A DNA stretch of 64,000 nucleotides. Origin: Alphaproteobacteria bacterium. GTDB taxonomy: Bacteria; Pseudomonadota; Alphaproteobacteria; Micropepsales; Micropepsaceae. Under the pieces are notes generated by a model, which worked only from the letters and a program-made list of their open reading frames with translations, did not search any database and was not told where the DNA came from. The stretch is from assembly GCA_016783965.1 (NCBI GenBank), contig JADHVO010000001.1, positions 1 to 64,000 on the forward strand. The letters are read 5' to 3'. Below are positions 1 through 8,015 of the stretch, in pieces. The position numbers were made by a program, and so were the translations under genes. The first letter of the stretch is position 1, and the number at the start of each line of letters is the position of its first letter.

Positions 1-1
1 T

Positions 2-157
2 CCGACGCCTGTCACCGCCAATATCGGCGAATTCAGGCTGCGCATTCCGCTCGCCCACACCGACATCCAACTCGGTTTGCGGCTCCAGGACGATCAACCG
101 CGACCCGACAAGGGCTTCGCAGCGGCAGCGGAATTGTCGGTGATCCAGGAACTCTGA
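2..157 (+). CDS. C-terminal end of an unidentified protein (cut by window start)
   Basis: An open frame enters from the left edge and ends at TGA 155-157, giving the last 51 residues of a protein. The tail ends SVIQEL and has ordinary amino-acid composition, with no cysteine cluster, membrane segment or known motif. The next gene starts 34 bases later on the same strand, so the two may be co-transcribed. I do not recognise the family, and the missing upstream part would be needed to name it. Confidence 0.5.
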   Translation, partial: PTPVTANIGEFRLRIPLAHTDIQLGLRLQDDQPRPDKGFAAAAELSVIQEL

Positions 158-191
158 ATGTTCCGATTGCGAATTGAGGTAGCTTAGCCGC

Positions 192-776
192 ATGCCCGTT
201 GAGCAGCTCGACCTTGCGCGGAAACTTGTGCCAGGCCGCGAGTGCGGCGCCTGCACGGTCTGCTGCAAAGTTCTTGCGATAAAGGCGCCGGAATTTAAGA
301 AGCTTCCCGAGGTGCTGTGCACGCATTGCACGGAGGGGGCCGGGTGCACGATTTACAACGCGCGGCCTCAGGTCTGCCGAGACTGGCATTGCGGGTGGCG
401 GTGCCTTGCGTTCCTGGGCGACGAGTGGCGTCCCGACAGGTCGGGCATCCTGATTGAAGCCGCGACGGGCGACATTCCCCCGGACTTTCCGCGACGCCAT
501 GGCATCAAATTTCTTTTGCGAAAGGGCGCTCTCAACGCGGTGTTGTGGCCTCCCTTGCAAAGCGCGATCGCGTCCCTGGTCAATGATGGCGTTCCGGTGT
601 TCCTGGGAATACCAGGCCCGCATGGTTATGAGGGCCGCAACATATTTCTAAACTATGCAATCGCCAGCGCTGCGGCGGCGCGAAACCGCGGGGCCATCGT
701 CGAGCAACTGGTGATCGCACTGGAAGCCGGCGTTAGAGCGGAGCATCGGAAAATTGATCTCGATGCTGATGACTAG
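192..776 (+). CDS. YkgJ-family cysteine-cluster (zinc/iron-chelating) protein
   Basis: Encodes 194 aa with the CxxCxxCC cluster typical of the YkgJ/UPF0153 family near residues 18-25 (CGACTVCC). A second set of cysteines follows (CTHC, GCTIY, QVCRDWHCGW). These are the expected metal-binding ligands, but the cellular role of the family is not established. There is no signal peptide, so it is probably cytoplasmic. A paralogue with the same cysteine pattern and the shared WRPDRSG motif lies at 27022-27513 on the other strand. The start is the ATG at 192; the reading frame is well supported by the family match. Confidence 0.85.
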   Translation: MPVEQLDLARKLVPGRECGACTVCCKVLAIKAPEFKKLPEVLCTHCTEGAGCTIYNARPQVCRDWHCGWRCLAFLGDEWRPDRSGILIEAATGDIPPDFPRRHGIKFLLRKGALNAVLWPPLQSAIASLVNDGVPVFLGIPGPHGYEGRNIFLNYAIASAAAARNRGAIVEQLVIALEAGVRAEHRKIDLDADD

Positions 777-816
777 AGTGGCGACGAAGATCTCCTTGCG
801 ATTGCTTGGTGTGGCG

Positions 817-1149
817 CTAATTCGACTTTTGCGGGTGTGAGGTCAGTTCTCTGATCAACGCTTTTCCTGCCGAACCGAGACTTTCCTGCATATGCTCCTG
901 GCAATATTTGTGAAGCCACATCAGCGACGTCGTAGGGCTCGTCCCCGCCAATACATTGCGTGAATAGAGTCCACTGGCCGCTTCCCCGGAAATGTAACCC
1001 AGCATCCACACCTGGTATTCCTGATTGTTGTCGGATGTGATCCAGTCTCTACAAGTGCCCCCACCGAGGCTAAACACAGTTGCAACGCCGCTTGCACTCG
1101 CGGAGGCGGTTAACGCGAGCATAAGAATGATAGCCGCGCCGAGTCTCAT
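817..1149 (-). CDS. Small secreted protein of unknown function
   Basis: Encodes 110 aa starting at ATG 1149. The frame stays open upstream to 1257, but the inner start gives a clean signal peptide (MRLGAAIILMLALTASASA). The mature part has a CRDW motif, then a WMLGYISGEA stretch and a late cysteine (HKYCQEH). This resembles a common proteobacterial family of small periplasmic proteins with a C-x-x-W and a W-x-x-GY-x-SG core. No function is known to me. It stands alone, convergent with the YkgJ gene to its left. Confidence 0.65.
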   Translation of the reverse strand: MRLGAAIILMLALTASASASGVATVFSLGGGTCRDWITSDNNQEYQVWMLGYISGEAASGLYSRNVLAGTSPTTSLMWLHKYCQEHMQESLGSAGKALIRELTSHPQKSN

Positions 1150-1539
1150 ATGACCTTCGCGTCCAGCACGAGCGCAGGGCGGAGTGCCGAATCGATTTTC
1201 CTCACAGGCAAGATCTTGCACGTTTGATCGGTCCCTAGTCCGAATCTGAAGGTGCATCCACTTCTCTGATGCAGCGTTGGATAGACCCGCTCGCAGTCGG
1301 GCCGAGGCGGCATAGGCGAGAGCTGTCAGCCGTCTGGAAACGCTCGAGGGTGGTGATCATTTCCACAAGCGTGTCTCTTAGGTCAATAAGATCAGGGGGA
1401 TGAAGAGACACAGGGAGGTGACTCGGGTCCAACAACGCCGAGGCCCCCCAAAATGGCTGCTGCTTCTTCCCCCTGATCGGGGGATGGGTTCTTGCCGTCG
1501 CTGAAGATAATGTGCGGTCACGAGTTGGGGGGAATCATC
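1150..1539. other. Divergent intergenic region, no confident gene
   Basis: About 390 bases separate the divergent starts at 1149 (minus) and 1540 (plus). A 66-codon minus-strand frame (1235-1435) lies inside, but its product matches nothing I know and it has no convincing ribosome binding site. A much longer minus-strand frame passing through here is a GC-rich shadow of the peptidase and kinase genes. The region presumably holds promoters for both flanking genes, but I see no clear -35/-10 pair. Confidence 0.4.
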
Positions 1540-3471
1540 ATGATCTGTCGAGTTCTCGCGGCGGGCATCGCCGCGTGGCTGGTGCTGGGTATTGCGCAAG
1601 CCGCGCCGCTCGAGGCGTATGGCCAGCTTCCGACGCTGGACCATTTCGCCATCGCGCCGGACGGCAAGCACATCGCCTACGTAACCAATGTGCAGGCCAA
1701 GCGCACGGTCCTGATCAACGACCTGGCCGCGGCCCAACCGGTTGCCGCGATTGCCTTGAACGACGACCAGAAGCTGCGCGACCTGACCTGGGGCGACGGC
1801 GACCACCTGATGATGACGCTGTCGATCACCCGCAAGGCCGTCGGCGTGACCGGCGGACACAACGAGCAGTACATGACCCAGGTCTATTCGCTGACGGAGA
1901 AGGCCAGCTACCTGCTGCTGGCGCACGGCGACTACCAGATGAACATCGTGCTGGGCATCCCCGATGTCCGCAACGTGCAGGGGCACACGGTGGCGTTCAT
2001 CCGCGGCGTCACGTTCGTCAACCAGCAGGGCGTCGCAGCCCTGTTCCAGGAAGACCTCGGGACCGGCAGGCGCAACAGCATCGTTGAAATGGGCTCGAGT
2101 AAGCACTCGACCGAGTGGTTCCTTGACGGGGACGGCAACATCATCGCGCGCACGGAATACGACGATGACGCCAAGGTCTGGACGCTCCAGATCAAGCACG
2201 GTGCGGGCTACACGACAGCCTTCCAGACGGCAGCGCCGATCGACACACCATGGGTGTTCGGCATCACGCCGGATGGAAAGTCCATTGTCGTGCTGTCGCC
2301 CGAGAACGGTCAGACGATCACGCGACAGTTCAGCCTTGCTACCGACAAGCCGGAGAAGGGCCCGGAGCTCGGCGACGACGGCTATGTCACGCCGATCAAC
2401 GATCCGGTCACGCACCGTTTGATCGGCTTTTCGCGGCTGGACCAGAATACGTCGTACCACTTCTTCAATGACGCGGATCAGAGCGCGTGGGACGGGCTGG
2501 CGCGTGCGTTCCCGGGTGAGAATGTCGACCTGGTGTCGTGGAGCGCCGACCGCAAGATGGTCGTCGTGCAGGTGGACGGCAAGCGCGACGGCTCGTCTTA
2601 TTTCCTGATCGACCTCAACACCCACAAGGCAAGCTTCCTGGGTCCTGTTTACCAGGGCATCGAGCCGACCGACGTGGCGGAGGTGAAGTACATCACCTAC
2701 ACCGCGGCAGACGGCACCAGGATCCCAGCCTATCTGACGCTGCCCAACGGCAAGGATCCGAAGAACCTGCCGCTCGTGATGCTCCCGCATGGCGGTCCGG
2801 CGGCACGCGACACGCCGGAGTTCGACTGGATCAGCCAGGCGCTGGCATCGCGCGGCTATGCCGTTCTGCAACCGGAATTCCGCGGTTCGGACGGCTATGG
2901 CTGGGCCCATCTTTCGGCCGGGTTCGGGCAGTGGGGCCGCAAGATGCAGAGCGATCTCGCCGACGGCCTGCGCTATCTTGCCCAACAGGGGATTGTCGAC
3001 GCCAAGCGCGTCTGCATCGTAGGCGCGAGCTATGGCGGCTATGCCGCAATGGCGGGCGCGACGCTGGACAAGAGTCTGTATCGCTGCGCCGTGGCGGATG
3101 CGGGCGTGTCCGACCTCCGCAACATGCTGGCCTGGACGCGCGACCGCTATCGCGATTCCGACTCCCTCGCCCTGCGATACTGGGAACGGTTCATGGGCGC
3201 GGAGAACAGAGACGATCCCAAGCTGGACGAGGTTTCGCCGCTGCGCCATGTCAACGACAATTCGATCCCGCTTCTGCTGATCCACGGCAAGGACGACACG
3301 GTCGTGCCGATCGACCAGAGCGAGACGCTGGAGGCGGCGATGCGAGCGGCGGGCAAGCCGGTGACGCTGGTCAAGCTGGAGAGCGAGGACCATTGGCTTT
3401 CGCGCGGCGAAACGCGCGAGCGAATGCTGGCCGAGACGGTGAAGTTCCTGGAAGCCAACAACCCGCCCTGA
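1540..3471 (+). CDS. Secreted S9-family (prolyl oligopeptidase-like) serine peptidase
   Basis: Encodes 643 aa. ATG 1540 is chosen over the upstream start at 1492 because it follows a purine-rich GGGGGG ribosome binding site and opens directly into a signal peptide (MICRVLAAGIAAWLVLGIAQA). The N-terminal half is the variable beta-propeller region seen in S9 enzymes. The C-terminal alpha/beta hydrolase domain shows the nucleophile motif GASYGGY (Ser497), an acid in GKDDTVVP (Asp586) and His618 in EDHW, so the triad is complete. It probably trims peptides in the periplasm. The subfamily resembles alanyl dipeptidyl peptidase/acylaminoacyl peptidase-like proteins common in alphaproteobacteria; the substrate is unknown. 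Confidence 0.9.
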   Translation: MICRVLAAGIAAWLVLGIAQAAPLEAYGQLPTLDHFAIAPDGKHIAYVTNVQAKRTVLINDLAAAQPVAAIALNDDQKLRDLTWGDGDHLMMTLSITRKAVGVTGGHNEQYMTQVYSLTEKASYLLLAHGDYQMNIVLGIPDVRNVQGHTVAFIRGVTFVNQQGVAALFQEDLGTGRRNSIVEMGSSKHSTEWFLDGDGNIIARTEYDDDAKVWTLQIKHGAGYTTAFQTAAPIDTPWVFGITPDGKSIVVLSPENGQTITRQFSLATDKPEKGPELGDDGYVTPINDPVTHRLIGFSRLDQNTSYHFFNDADQSAWDGLARAFPGENVDLVSWSADRKMVVVQVDGKRDGSSYFLIDLNTHKASFLGPVYQGIEPTDVAEVKYITYTAADGTRIPAYLTLPNGKDPKNLPLVMLPHGGPAARDTPEFDWISQALASRGYAVLQPEFRGSDGYGWAHLSAGFGQWGRKMQSDLADGLRYLAQQGIVDAKRVCIVGASYGGYAAMAGATLDKSLYRCAVADAGVSDLRNMLAWTRDRYRDSDSLALRYWERFMGAENRDDPKLDEVSPLRHVNDNSIPLLLIHGKDDTVVPIDQSETLEAAMRAAGKPVTLVKLESEDHWLSRGETRERMLAETVKFLEANNPP

Positions 3472-3476
3472 GCGGG

Positions 3477-3518
3477 GGTTAACGCGCGTTAGCCATTCGC
3501 GAGCGGCGTGCGTTAACC
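3477..3518. repeat. GTTAAC-type inverted repeats upstream of the histidine kinase
   Basis: GGTTAACGC (3477-3485) is repeated in inverted form as GCGTTAACC (3510-3518). The first copy also belongs to a near-perfect 18-bp palindrome at 3477-3494 (16 of 18 positions symmetric). The block sits between the S9 peptidase stop and the kinase start at 3572. It could be an operator for the kinase-ATPase pair or part of a terminator, but no T-run follows. The spacing does not fit a TTAA-N7-TTAA CtrA box. Confidence 0.35.
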
Positions 3519-3571
3519 GCGGGTGAAGACTGCGACCGGTAACTTGCGGCGGTGTGCAGGGGTGCGTACGC

Positions 3572-4402
3572 ATGTTTCGTCTGCGCAAGACACCGCAACG
3601 GGATTCTTTGCTGACGCGATACGCGGACACGCTGGGCGAGATGATGATGCGCCGGCGCACCGAAGTCGCGACCCGAGCGGCGAAGGCCGAGGCCGACCTC
3701 GCGAGCCGGAGCAAGTCCGCGTTTCTCGCCACCATGAGCCACGAGCTGCGCACGCCGCTGAACTCGATTATCGGCTTCTCCGACGTCATCGCAGGCAACA
3801 GGAGCCAGCCCGAATCGGCCGAGTACGCCACCCATATCGCCAAGTCTGGCCGCCGCATGCTGGCGGTGGTGAACGACATCCTGGACATCTCCAAGATCGA
3901 GGCCGGGAGCTTCCAGCTGAACGTCTCGCCCGCCGATATCGGCGACATCGTCGATGCGGCGGTGGAAGCGGTGCGCGACGAGATCGACGCCAGGCACCAG
4001 ATACTCGACGTGCGCGTGCCGCCTGGGCTTCCCGTGCTGACCGTCGACCACAAGCGCGTGCGGCAGATCGTGGTGAACCTCCTCAGCAACGCCAGCAAGT
4101 TCACGTCCGAGCGCGGCCGCATCGTCCTCGTGGCGCGGAGGCTTCCGACCGACGGCGTGACCATCGCCATCGCCGATACCGGCATAGGCATGACGCCGGA
4201 GGAGATCGAGATCGCGCTGACGCCGTTCGGCCAGGTGCAGGGGCACCTGTCGCGCACACAGGAAGGCGCCGGCCTCGGCCTGCCGCTCGCCAGCGCGCTG
4301 GCGCACAAGCACGGCGGCGACATCAAGATCGAGAGCCAGCCCAGCCAGGGCACCACCGTTTTCCTGAACCTCCCCCCCGACGATCCGAGTGCGCCCCGAT
4401 GA
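3572..4402 (+). CDS. Sensor-less histidine kinase (HisKA-HATPase)
   Basis: Encodes 276 aa from ATG 3572. A dimerisation/phosphoacceptor domain carries the H-box SHELRTPLNSIIGF (His57). The catalytic domain has the N-box VNLLSNASKFT, the G1 box ADTGIGM and the G2 box GAGLGLPLA. There is no transmembrane segment, PAS or GAF domain, only a short basic and coiled N-terminus, so it is a cytoplasmic kinase without an obvious sensor. No response regulator lies next to it. Its stop overlaps the start of the HerA-like ATPase gene (ATGA), which implies translational coupling and suggests the two act together. Confidence 0.88.
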   Translation: MFRLRKTPQRDSLLTRYADTLGEMMMRRRTEVATRAAKAEADLASRSKSAFLATMSHELRTPLNSIIGFSDVIAGNRSQPESAEYATHIAKSGRRMLAVVNDILDISKIEAGSFQLNVSPADIGDIVDAAVEAVRDEIDARHQILDVRVPPGLPVLTVDHKRVRQIVVNLLSNASKFTSERGRIVLVARRLPTDGVTIAIADTGIGMTPEEIEIALTPFGQVQGHLSRTQEGAGLGLPLASALAHKHGGDIKIESQPSQGTTVFLNLPPDDPSAPR

Positions 4403-6147
4403 ACCAGATCTTTCGGCCACCGCCGCCTCCGCCGCCGTCTTCAGCGACAATGTACACGCGCCCGGCACCGGCCACCCCTACTCCTGCCCCCGCTGCGCCG
4501 TTCAAGGAGCGCCGCGGCGTGCCGGCCGCGCCGCCGGTGCGGATCGCGCACATCGTGTCGGTGCAGGGTTCGCACTGCGTCGCGGTGCTGGAGCGCAGCG
4601 CGCTCGGCGCCGTTGCCGGCAAGGATGCCCGCGTGCAGATCGGTGCGCTGGTGAAGATCACGACGCCGGCCTCGTCTGTCATGGGCATTGTGTCCGCCGT
4701 CACCTGCCCGATGCCGAACAGCGAGGAGCTGGATCACCTCGCCGGGCTGATCGAGATCAACCTGTCGGGCGAGGTGCTGGTGGACAGCCACAGCAAGCGG
4801 CTGACCTTCAAGCGCGGCGTCACACAGCTTCCCTCGATCGGCGATCCGGTGCTGTTCGCAGACCGCCACGACCTGACGCGCGTTTATGCGCCGCCGGGGG
4901 TGGCGAGCGTCAAGGTGGGCGAGCTGTTCCAGGACCCAAGCGTGCCGGCTCGCCTTCTGACGGATGACTTGCTGGCCAAGCACTTCATCGTGGTGGGTTC
5001 GACCGGTTCGGGCAAAAGCTGCGCGCTGACCACAATCCTCCAACGGCTGCTCTACGAGCATCCGGCCGCGCGCGTCGTGATCCTGGACGTGCACAACGAG
5101 TATTCCGCCGCCTTCGACGGTTTGGTGGAGAAGGTTACGCTGCGCGACTTCAACCTGCCCTTCTGGCTGCTCAACTTCACCGAGCTGTCGGCGGCGCTTC
5201 TCAGCCGCGACCAGCATCACGACGCGGAGATGGAAATCCTGAGCGAAGCGGTAGTGTACGCAAAGAGACGCTACAGCGAAAACGCCGCGAACCGTGTTCG
5301 CAAGGTGCAGGAGACCAACACCATCATCAGCGTCGACACCCCGACGCCATTCCGCCTGTCCGACGTCACGCTCTACATCGACGAACACCTCGGCAAGCTG
5401 GAACGCACGCACCTGCTGCTGCCATACCGGCGCCTGAAGACGCAGATCGAAATGCTGGTTGCCGATGCGCGCTACAACTTCATGTTCGGCAGCCTGTCCG
5501 TCACCGACACCATGAGCGACGTCCTGAGCCGGCTGTTCCGCATCCCGAACGAGGGCCGGCCGATCACGGTGGTGGACCTGTCGACCGCGCCGCCGGAGAT
5601 CCTGGACGTGATCATCTCGGTGATCTCGCGCCTGGCGTTCGACCTGGCAGTGTGGAGCAACGGCTCGGTGCCGATGCTGCTGGTCTGCGAAGAGGCGCAC
5701 CGCTATGCGCCGGCCGGCGACGACCAGACCTTCGTGCCCACCAAGCGCGAGCTGTCCCGCATCGCGAAGGAGGGACGCAAGTACGGCCTGTCGCTCGGGC
5801 TGATAACGCAGCGGCCTTCCGACCTCGATCCCAACATCCTGTCGCAATGCGGCACGGCGGTGGCACTGCGCCTCTCGAGCGAGCGCGACCAGCAGGTGAT
5901 CCGGTCGAGCACGTATGAAGGCATGATCGACCTGCTCGACTTCCTGCCGCTGCTCGGCGACCGCGAGGCGATCGTCCTGGGCCAGGGCGTGTCGATGCCG
6001 ATGCGCATCAAGTTCGACCAGCTTGGCCGGACGAACGTGCCCAAGAACATGAATGCGGGCTTCAGCCGGTCGTGGAAGACGCAGCGCCTTGAGCGGGCAT
6101 CGCTGGATGCGATCGTCACCCGCTGGCGCAACGGCGGACGGGAGTAG
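4399..6147 (+). CDS. HerA/DUF87-family ATPase
   Basis: Encodes 582 aa from the ATG that overlaps the kinase stop. The frame is open for some 290 codons upstream, but that part is out-of-frame kinase DNA. The N-terminus has a polyproline run (RPPPPPPP) and an Ala/Pro linker, then a small beta-rich HAS-barrel-like region. The RecA-type core has Walker A GSTGSGKS (Lys206) and Walker B LLVCEEAH (Glu431-Glu432). HerA relatives are hexameric DNA pumps that often work with nucleases, but no nuclease lies nearby. Pairing with a kinase suggests regulated ATPase activity; that is inference. Confidence 0.85.
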   Translation: MNQIFRPPPPPPPSSATMYTRPAPATPTPAPAAPFKERRGVPAAPPVRIAHIVSVQGSHCVAVLERSALGAVAGKDARVQIGALVKITTPASSVMGIVSAVTCPMPNSEELDHLAGLIEINLSGEVLVDSHSKRLTFKRGVTQLPSIGDPVLFADRHDLTRVYAPPGVASVKVGELFQDPSVPARLLTDDLLAKHFIVVGSTGSGKSCALTTILQRLLYEHPAARVVILDVHNEYSAAFDGLVEKVTLRDFNLPFWLLNFTELSAALLSRDQHHDAEMEILSEAVVYAKRRYSENAANRVRKVQETNTIISVDTPTPFRLSDVTLYIDEHLGKLERTHLLLPYRRLKTQIEMLVADARYNFMFGSLSVTDTMSDVLSRLFRIPNEGRPITVVDLSTAPPEILDVIISVISRLAFDLAVWSNGSVPMLLVCEEAHRYAPAGDDQTFVPTKRELSRIAKEGRKYGLSLGLITQRPSDLDPNILSQCGTAVALRLSSERDQQVIRSSTYEGMIDLLDFLPLLGDREAIVLGQGVSMPMRIKFDQLGRTNVPKNMNAGFSRSWKTQRLERASLDAIVTRWRNGGRE

Positions 6148-6360
6148 CGCGCGCAGCGCGGCTTCCTGCGCCGCGAGAACGGCGACAAGTTCGGTCTTGC
6201 CGGTGTGGCGCGCCTTCCACAAGGCACGCACGGCTTTCGCCCACGCGATGAGGGCACGGTCGCGCGCAATCTGTTCGCGGATGGCTGCGTAGAGCGCGCG
6301 GCGTTCGCGCGTATGCTTGCCGTGCCGCAGGGCATTGCGGTTGCCGCGCGGAGCGCCCAC
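6148..6360 (-). CDS. GAPRGNRNALRHG-type small protein, 3' end unclear
   Basis: A GTG at 6360, two bases after the stop of the gene at 6363-6887, opens a frame starting VGAPRGNRNALRHGKHTRE. This N-terminus is characteristic of short basic proteins found in alphaproteobacteria and phages. About 71 codons lie in sequence not shared with the HerA-like gene. The frame then has no stop and runs on antisense through that gene as far as 4441. A real protein of this type would be about 70-100 aa, so the stop may have been lost or the gene truncated. The listed end is only the edge of the unshared part. Confidence 0.4.
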
Positions 6361-6362
6361 GA

Positions 6363-6887
6363 TCAGTCGCGACGCCGAGTGGGGTTCATCGCGCGCCCAA
6401 GCATCCTGTAGTGATCAATCGCGCGCTCCTTCGGGTGCTGCTCAGCCCAAAGCTCTTCCTCGAGCATGAGGTTCGCTTCTTCCTGCGGGTTAGCCGGCTG
6501 CTTCAGACGCTCACGCCGCTCTATCGAGATCGCCTCATCCAGTTTGCGCCCGATATCTTCCCGCATTTGAGCCCGGGTCCGAATCTGTTTTTCTGAATTC
6601 AATTCGGGTTTAGGCGGTTGGATGTGCTGGATAATCGTCCGGCTGCGACGCTCCACCAGCGCGATCATTCCGAGCGCATGCGCCATGCGGGCGTTGGAGT
6701 TGATGAGGCGCGCCGCGGCGCCCAGCGGACCGAGGTGATCGCCATTGCCCGCGTCGTGCGCGAGCTGGCGGCAGTGCGCGACGAGGCCGGCGCCGATCTT
6801 CACATTGGCGGCGAGGTGTTTGGTGGCAAGGCGGCGGATTTCGTCGTCGGGATCTCGGGGTGGTGGGATGGTCTCGGGGACGGTCAT
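6363..6887 (-). CDS. Conserved hypothetical protein of a two-gene cassette
   Basis: Encodes 174 aa from ATG 6887, preceded by an AAGGTG ribosome binding site. An upstream in-frame start at 6938 lacks one. The protein is charged and mostly helical, with a central ARLINSNARMAHALG segment and a Glu/Arg-rich C-terminus (KLDEAISIERRERLKQ), and no membrane span or catalytic motif. It precedes the GAPRGN-type gene by two bases. I recall similar neighbour pairs in alphaproteobacteria, often near mobile or phage-derived DNA, but their function is unknown to me. Confidence 0.6.
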   Translation of the reverse strand: MTVPETIPPPRDPDDEIRRLATKHLAANVKIGAGLVAHCRQLAHDAGNGDHLGPLGAAARLINSNARMAHALGMIALVERRSRTIIQHIQPPKPELNSEKQIRTRAQMREDIGRKLDEAISIERRERLKQPANPQEEANLMLEEELWAEQHPKERAIDHYRMLGRAMNPTRRRD

Positions 6888-6985
6888 GCGGTCACCTTCT
6901 AGGACAATAGACTGGCAAGTAGAACATAATAAGAACATTTTAGCTGCGCAAGAGGTGGCAAATACCTTGTGCTTCGATGCAGCTC

Positions 6986-7007
6986 TATTTAGACATATGT
7001 CGAATTA
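6986..7007. promoter_or_regulatory. Imperfect palindrome, candidate ArsR operator
   Basis: A 22-bp imperfect inverted repeat (9 of 11 positions paired) is centred on the perfect 10-mer GACATATGTC at 6992-7001. It lies 22-44 bases before the likely start (7030) of the ArsR-type gene and abuts an alternative start at 7009. ArsR/SmtB proteins bind AT-rich inverted repeats of this kind near their own start, so autoregulation is the simplest reading. It could also control the divergent gene that starts at 6887. Confidence 0.5.
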
Positions 7008-7029
7008 GATGATCTTCGCAGTACTGACC

Positions 7030-7629
7030 ATGACCGAGACCCTCCTCGAATTCTTCAAGGCGATGGCACATGAGAGCCGGCTGCGCATGATCGGCCTTTT
7101 GGCGCAGCGCGAGCACTCGGTGCAGGAACTGGCCGAGAAGCTCGACCTGAAAGAGCCGACCGTTTCGCATCATCTTGCGATCCTGAAAGCCCAGGGCCTG
7201 GTGACGGCGCGCGCGGAAGGCACGACGCGATGGCATGCGCTGGACCGCACCGCGCTGGAGCGGATGAGCGCGCAAGTGTTGCAGGCGCCGGCGGAGAAGC
7301 TCGCGCGCACTCAGCCGAAGCGGCCGGAGGACTACGACACGAAGGTGCTGCGCGGTTTCGTGCGCGGCGATGGCACGCTCACGCACATGCCGGCCCAGCG
7401 CAAGAAGCGGGGCGCGGTGCTGCGCTGGCTGATGCGCGATTTCGAGGAGGGGCGGACCTATTCGGAAGGCGAGGTCAACGAAGCGATCCAACGCCACCAC
7501 TGGGACAGCGCCACGCTCCGCCGCGAACTGATCGGCCACGCCATGATGGCGCGCGAGAACCGGGTGTACCGGAGGCAGCCGCGGGAGATGTGGAAGGAGG
7601 GCGGGGAGGCTCAGAGCCCCCGTACCTAG
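7030..7629 (+). CDS. ArsR-family regulator with C-terminal DUF2087 domain
   Basis: Encodes 199 aa. The first 90 residues form a winged helix with the recognition helix in EPTVSHHLAILKAQGLV. After a linker the second half (RGFVRGDGTLTHMP, KRGAVLRWL, YSEGEVNEAIQRHHWD) matches DUF2087, a domain frequently fused to small regulators. No cysteine-based metal site of the ArsR type (ELCVCDL) is present, so the signal is probably not arsenic or another soft metal. ATG 7030 is preferred because MTETLLEFFKAMAHESR is the usual ArsR N-terminus; 7009 is possible. Confidence 0.85.
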   Translation: MTETLLEFFKAMAHESRLRMIGLLAQREHSVQELAEKLDLKEPTVSHHLAILKAQGLVTARAEGTTRWHALDRTALERMSAQVLQAPAEKLARTQPKRPEDYDTKVLRGFVRGDGTLTHMPAQRKKRGAVLRWLMRDFEEGRTYSEGEVNEAIQRHHWDSATLRRELIGHAMMARENRVYRRQPREMWKEGGEAQSPRT

Positions 7630-8015
7630 ATTGCGCGGACCGTAACCGATTCTAACGAAGCGGCGCGGCGAGCGAAATTCCGGTCGAAGGTCACAAACGC
7701 AGTGCAGCCTTGTGCCTTTGCCAAATGCAATGCATCAGCGAAATCCAGACCAGCTTTCATCCATTGCAGGGCTCTGGCCGCGGCTGCCGGGTCCTCGAGC
7801 GTCACGTTTTGCAGACCCGCAAATGCGGTCAGAGCGTTTGCGAGCGCGTGCGCTTCATAACCGTAGACGCTGCGCAGGACCCATTCGGCTTCGAGCAGCA
7901 CCGTCGTTGCCACGAAGGCATCCTCACGCTCGATCAGGCGCTTCGCCCTCGCCGACTGTTCCAGATGATCGCCGACGAGATAGCGAACGAGAACGTTAGT
8001 ATCGATTGCGAGCAT
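7626..8015 (-). CDS. PIN-domain toxin (VapC-like)
   Basis: Encodes 129 aa. The first acidic motif is AIDTNVLVRYL, a central glutamate lies in TTVLLEAEWVLRSVYG, and the C-terminal acidic residues are in LDFADALHLA and VTFDRNFAR. This is the normal PIN-domain quartet expected of an RNA-cleaving VapC toxin. Its start lies 20 bases inside the preceding antitoxin gene, the normal antitoxin-toxin overlap. It is tail-to-tail with the ArsR gene, with a 4-base overlap. Function is by family; the RNA target is unknown. Confidence 0.88.
   Translation of the reverse strand: MLAIDTNVLVRYLVGDHLEQSARAKRLIEREDAFVATTVLLEAEWVLRSVYGYEAHALANALTAFAGLQNVTLEDPAAAARALQWMKAGLDFADALHLAKAQGCTAFVTFDRNFARRAASLESVTVRAI

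Noticed and set aside
3477..3494. CtrA binding site
   Set aside because: The spacing after TTAA does not give a second TTAA at seven bases.
1378..4356. A 992-codon minus-strand open frame
   Set aside because: It is antisense to the S9 peptidase and histidine kinase, which have clear motifs, and its own translation shows no family pattern. GC-rich DNA commonly leaves such frames open.
4441..6147. The long antisense part of the GAPRGN frame as a real coding sequence
   Set aside because: Only the first 70-80 codons look like a known protein; the rest mirrors the HerA gene.
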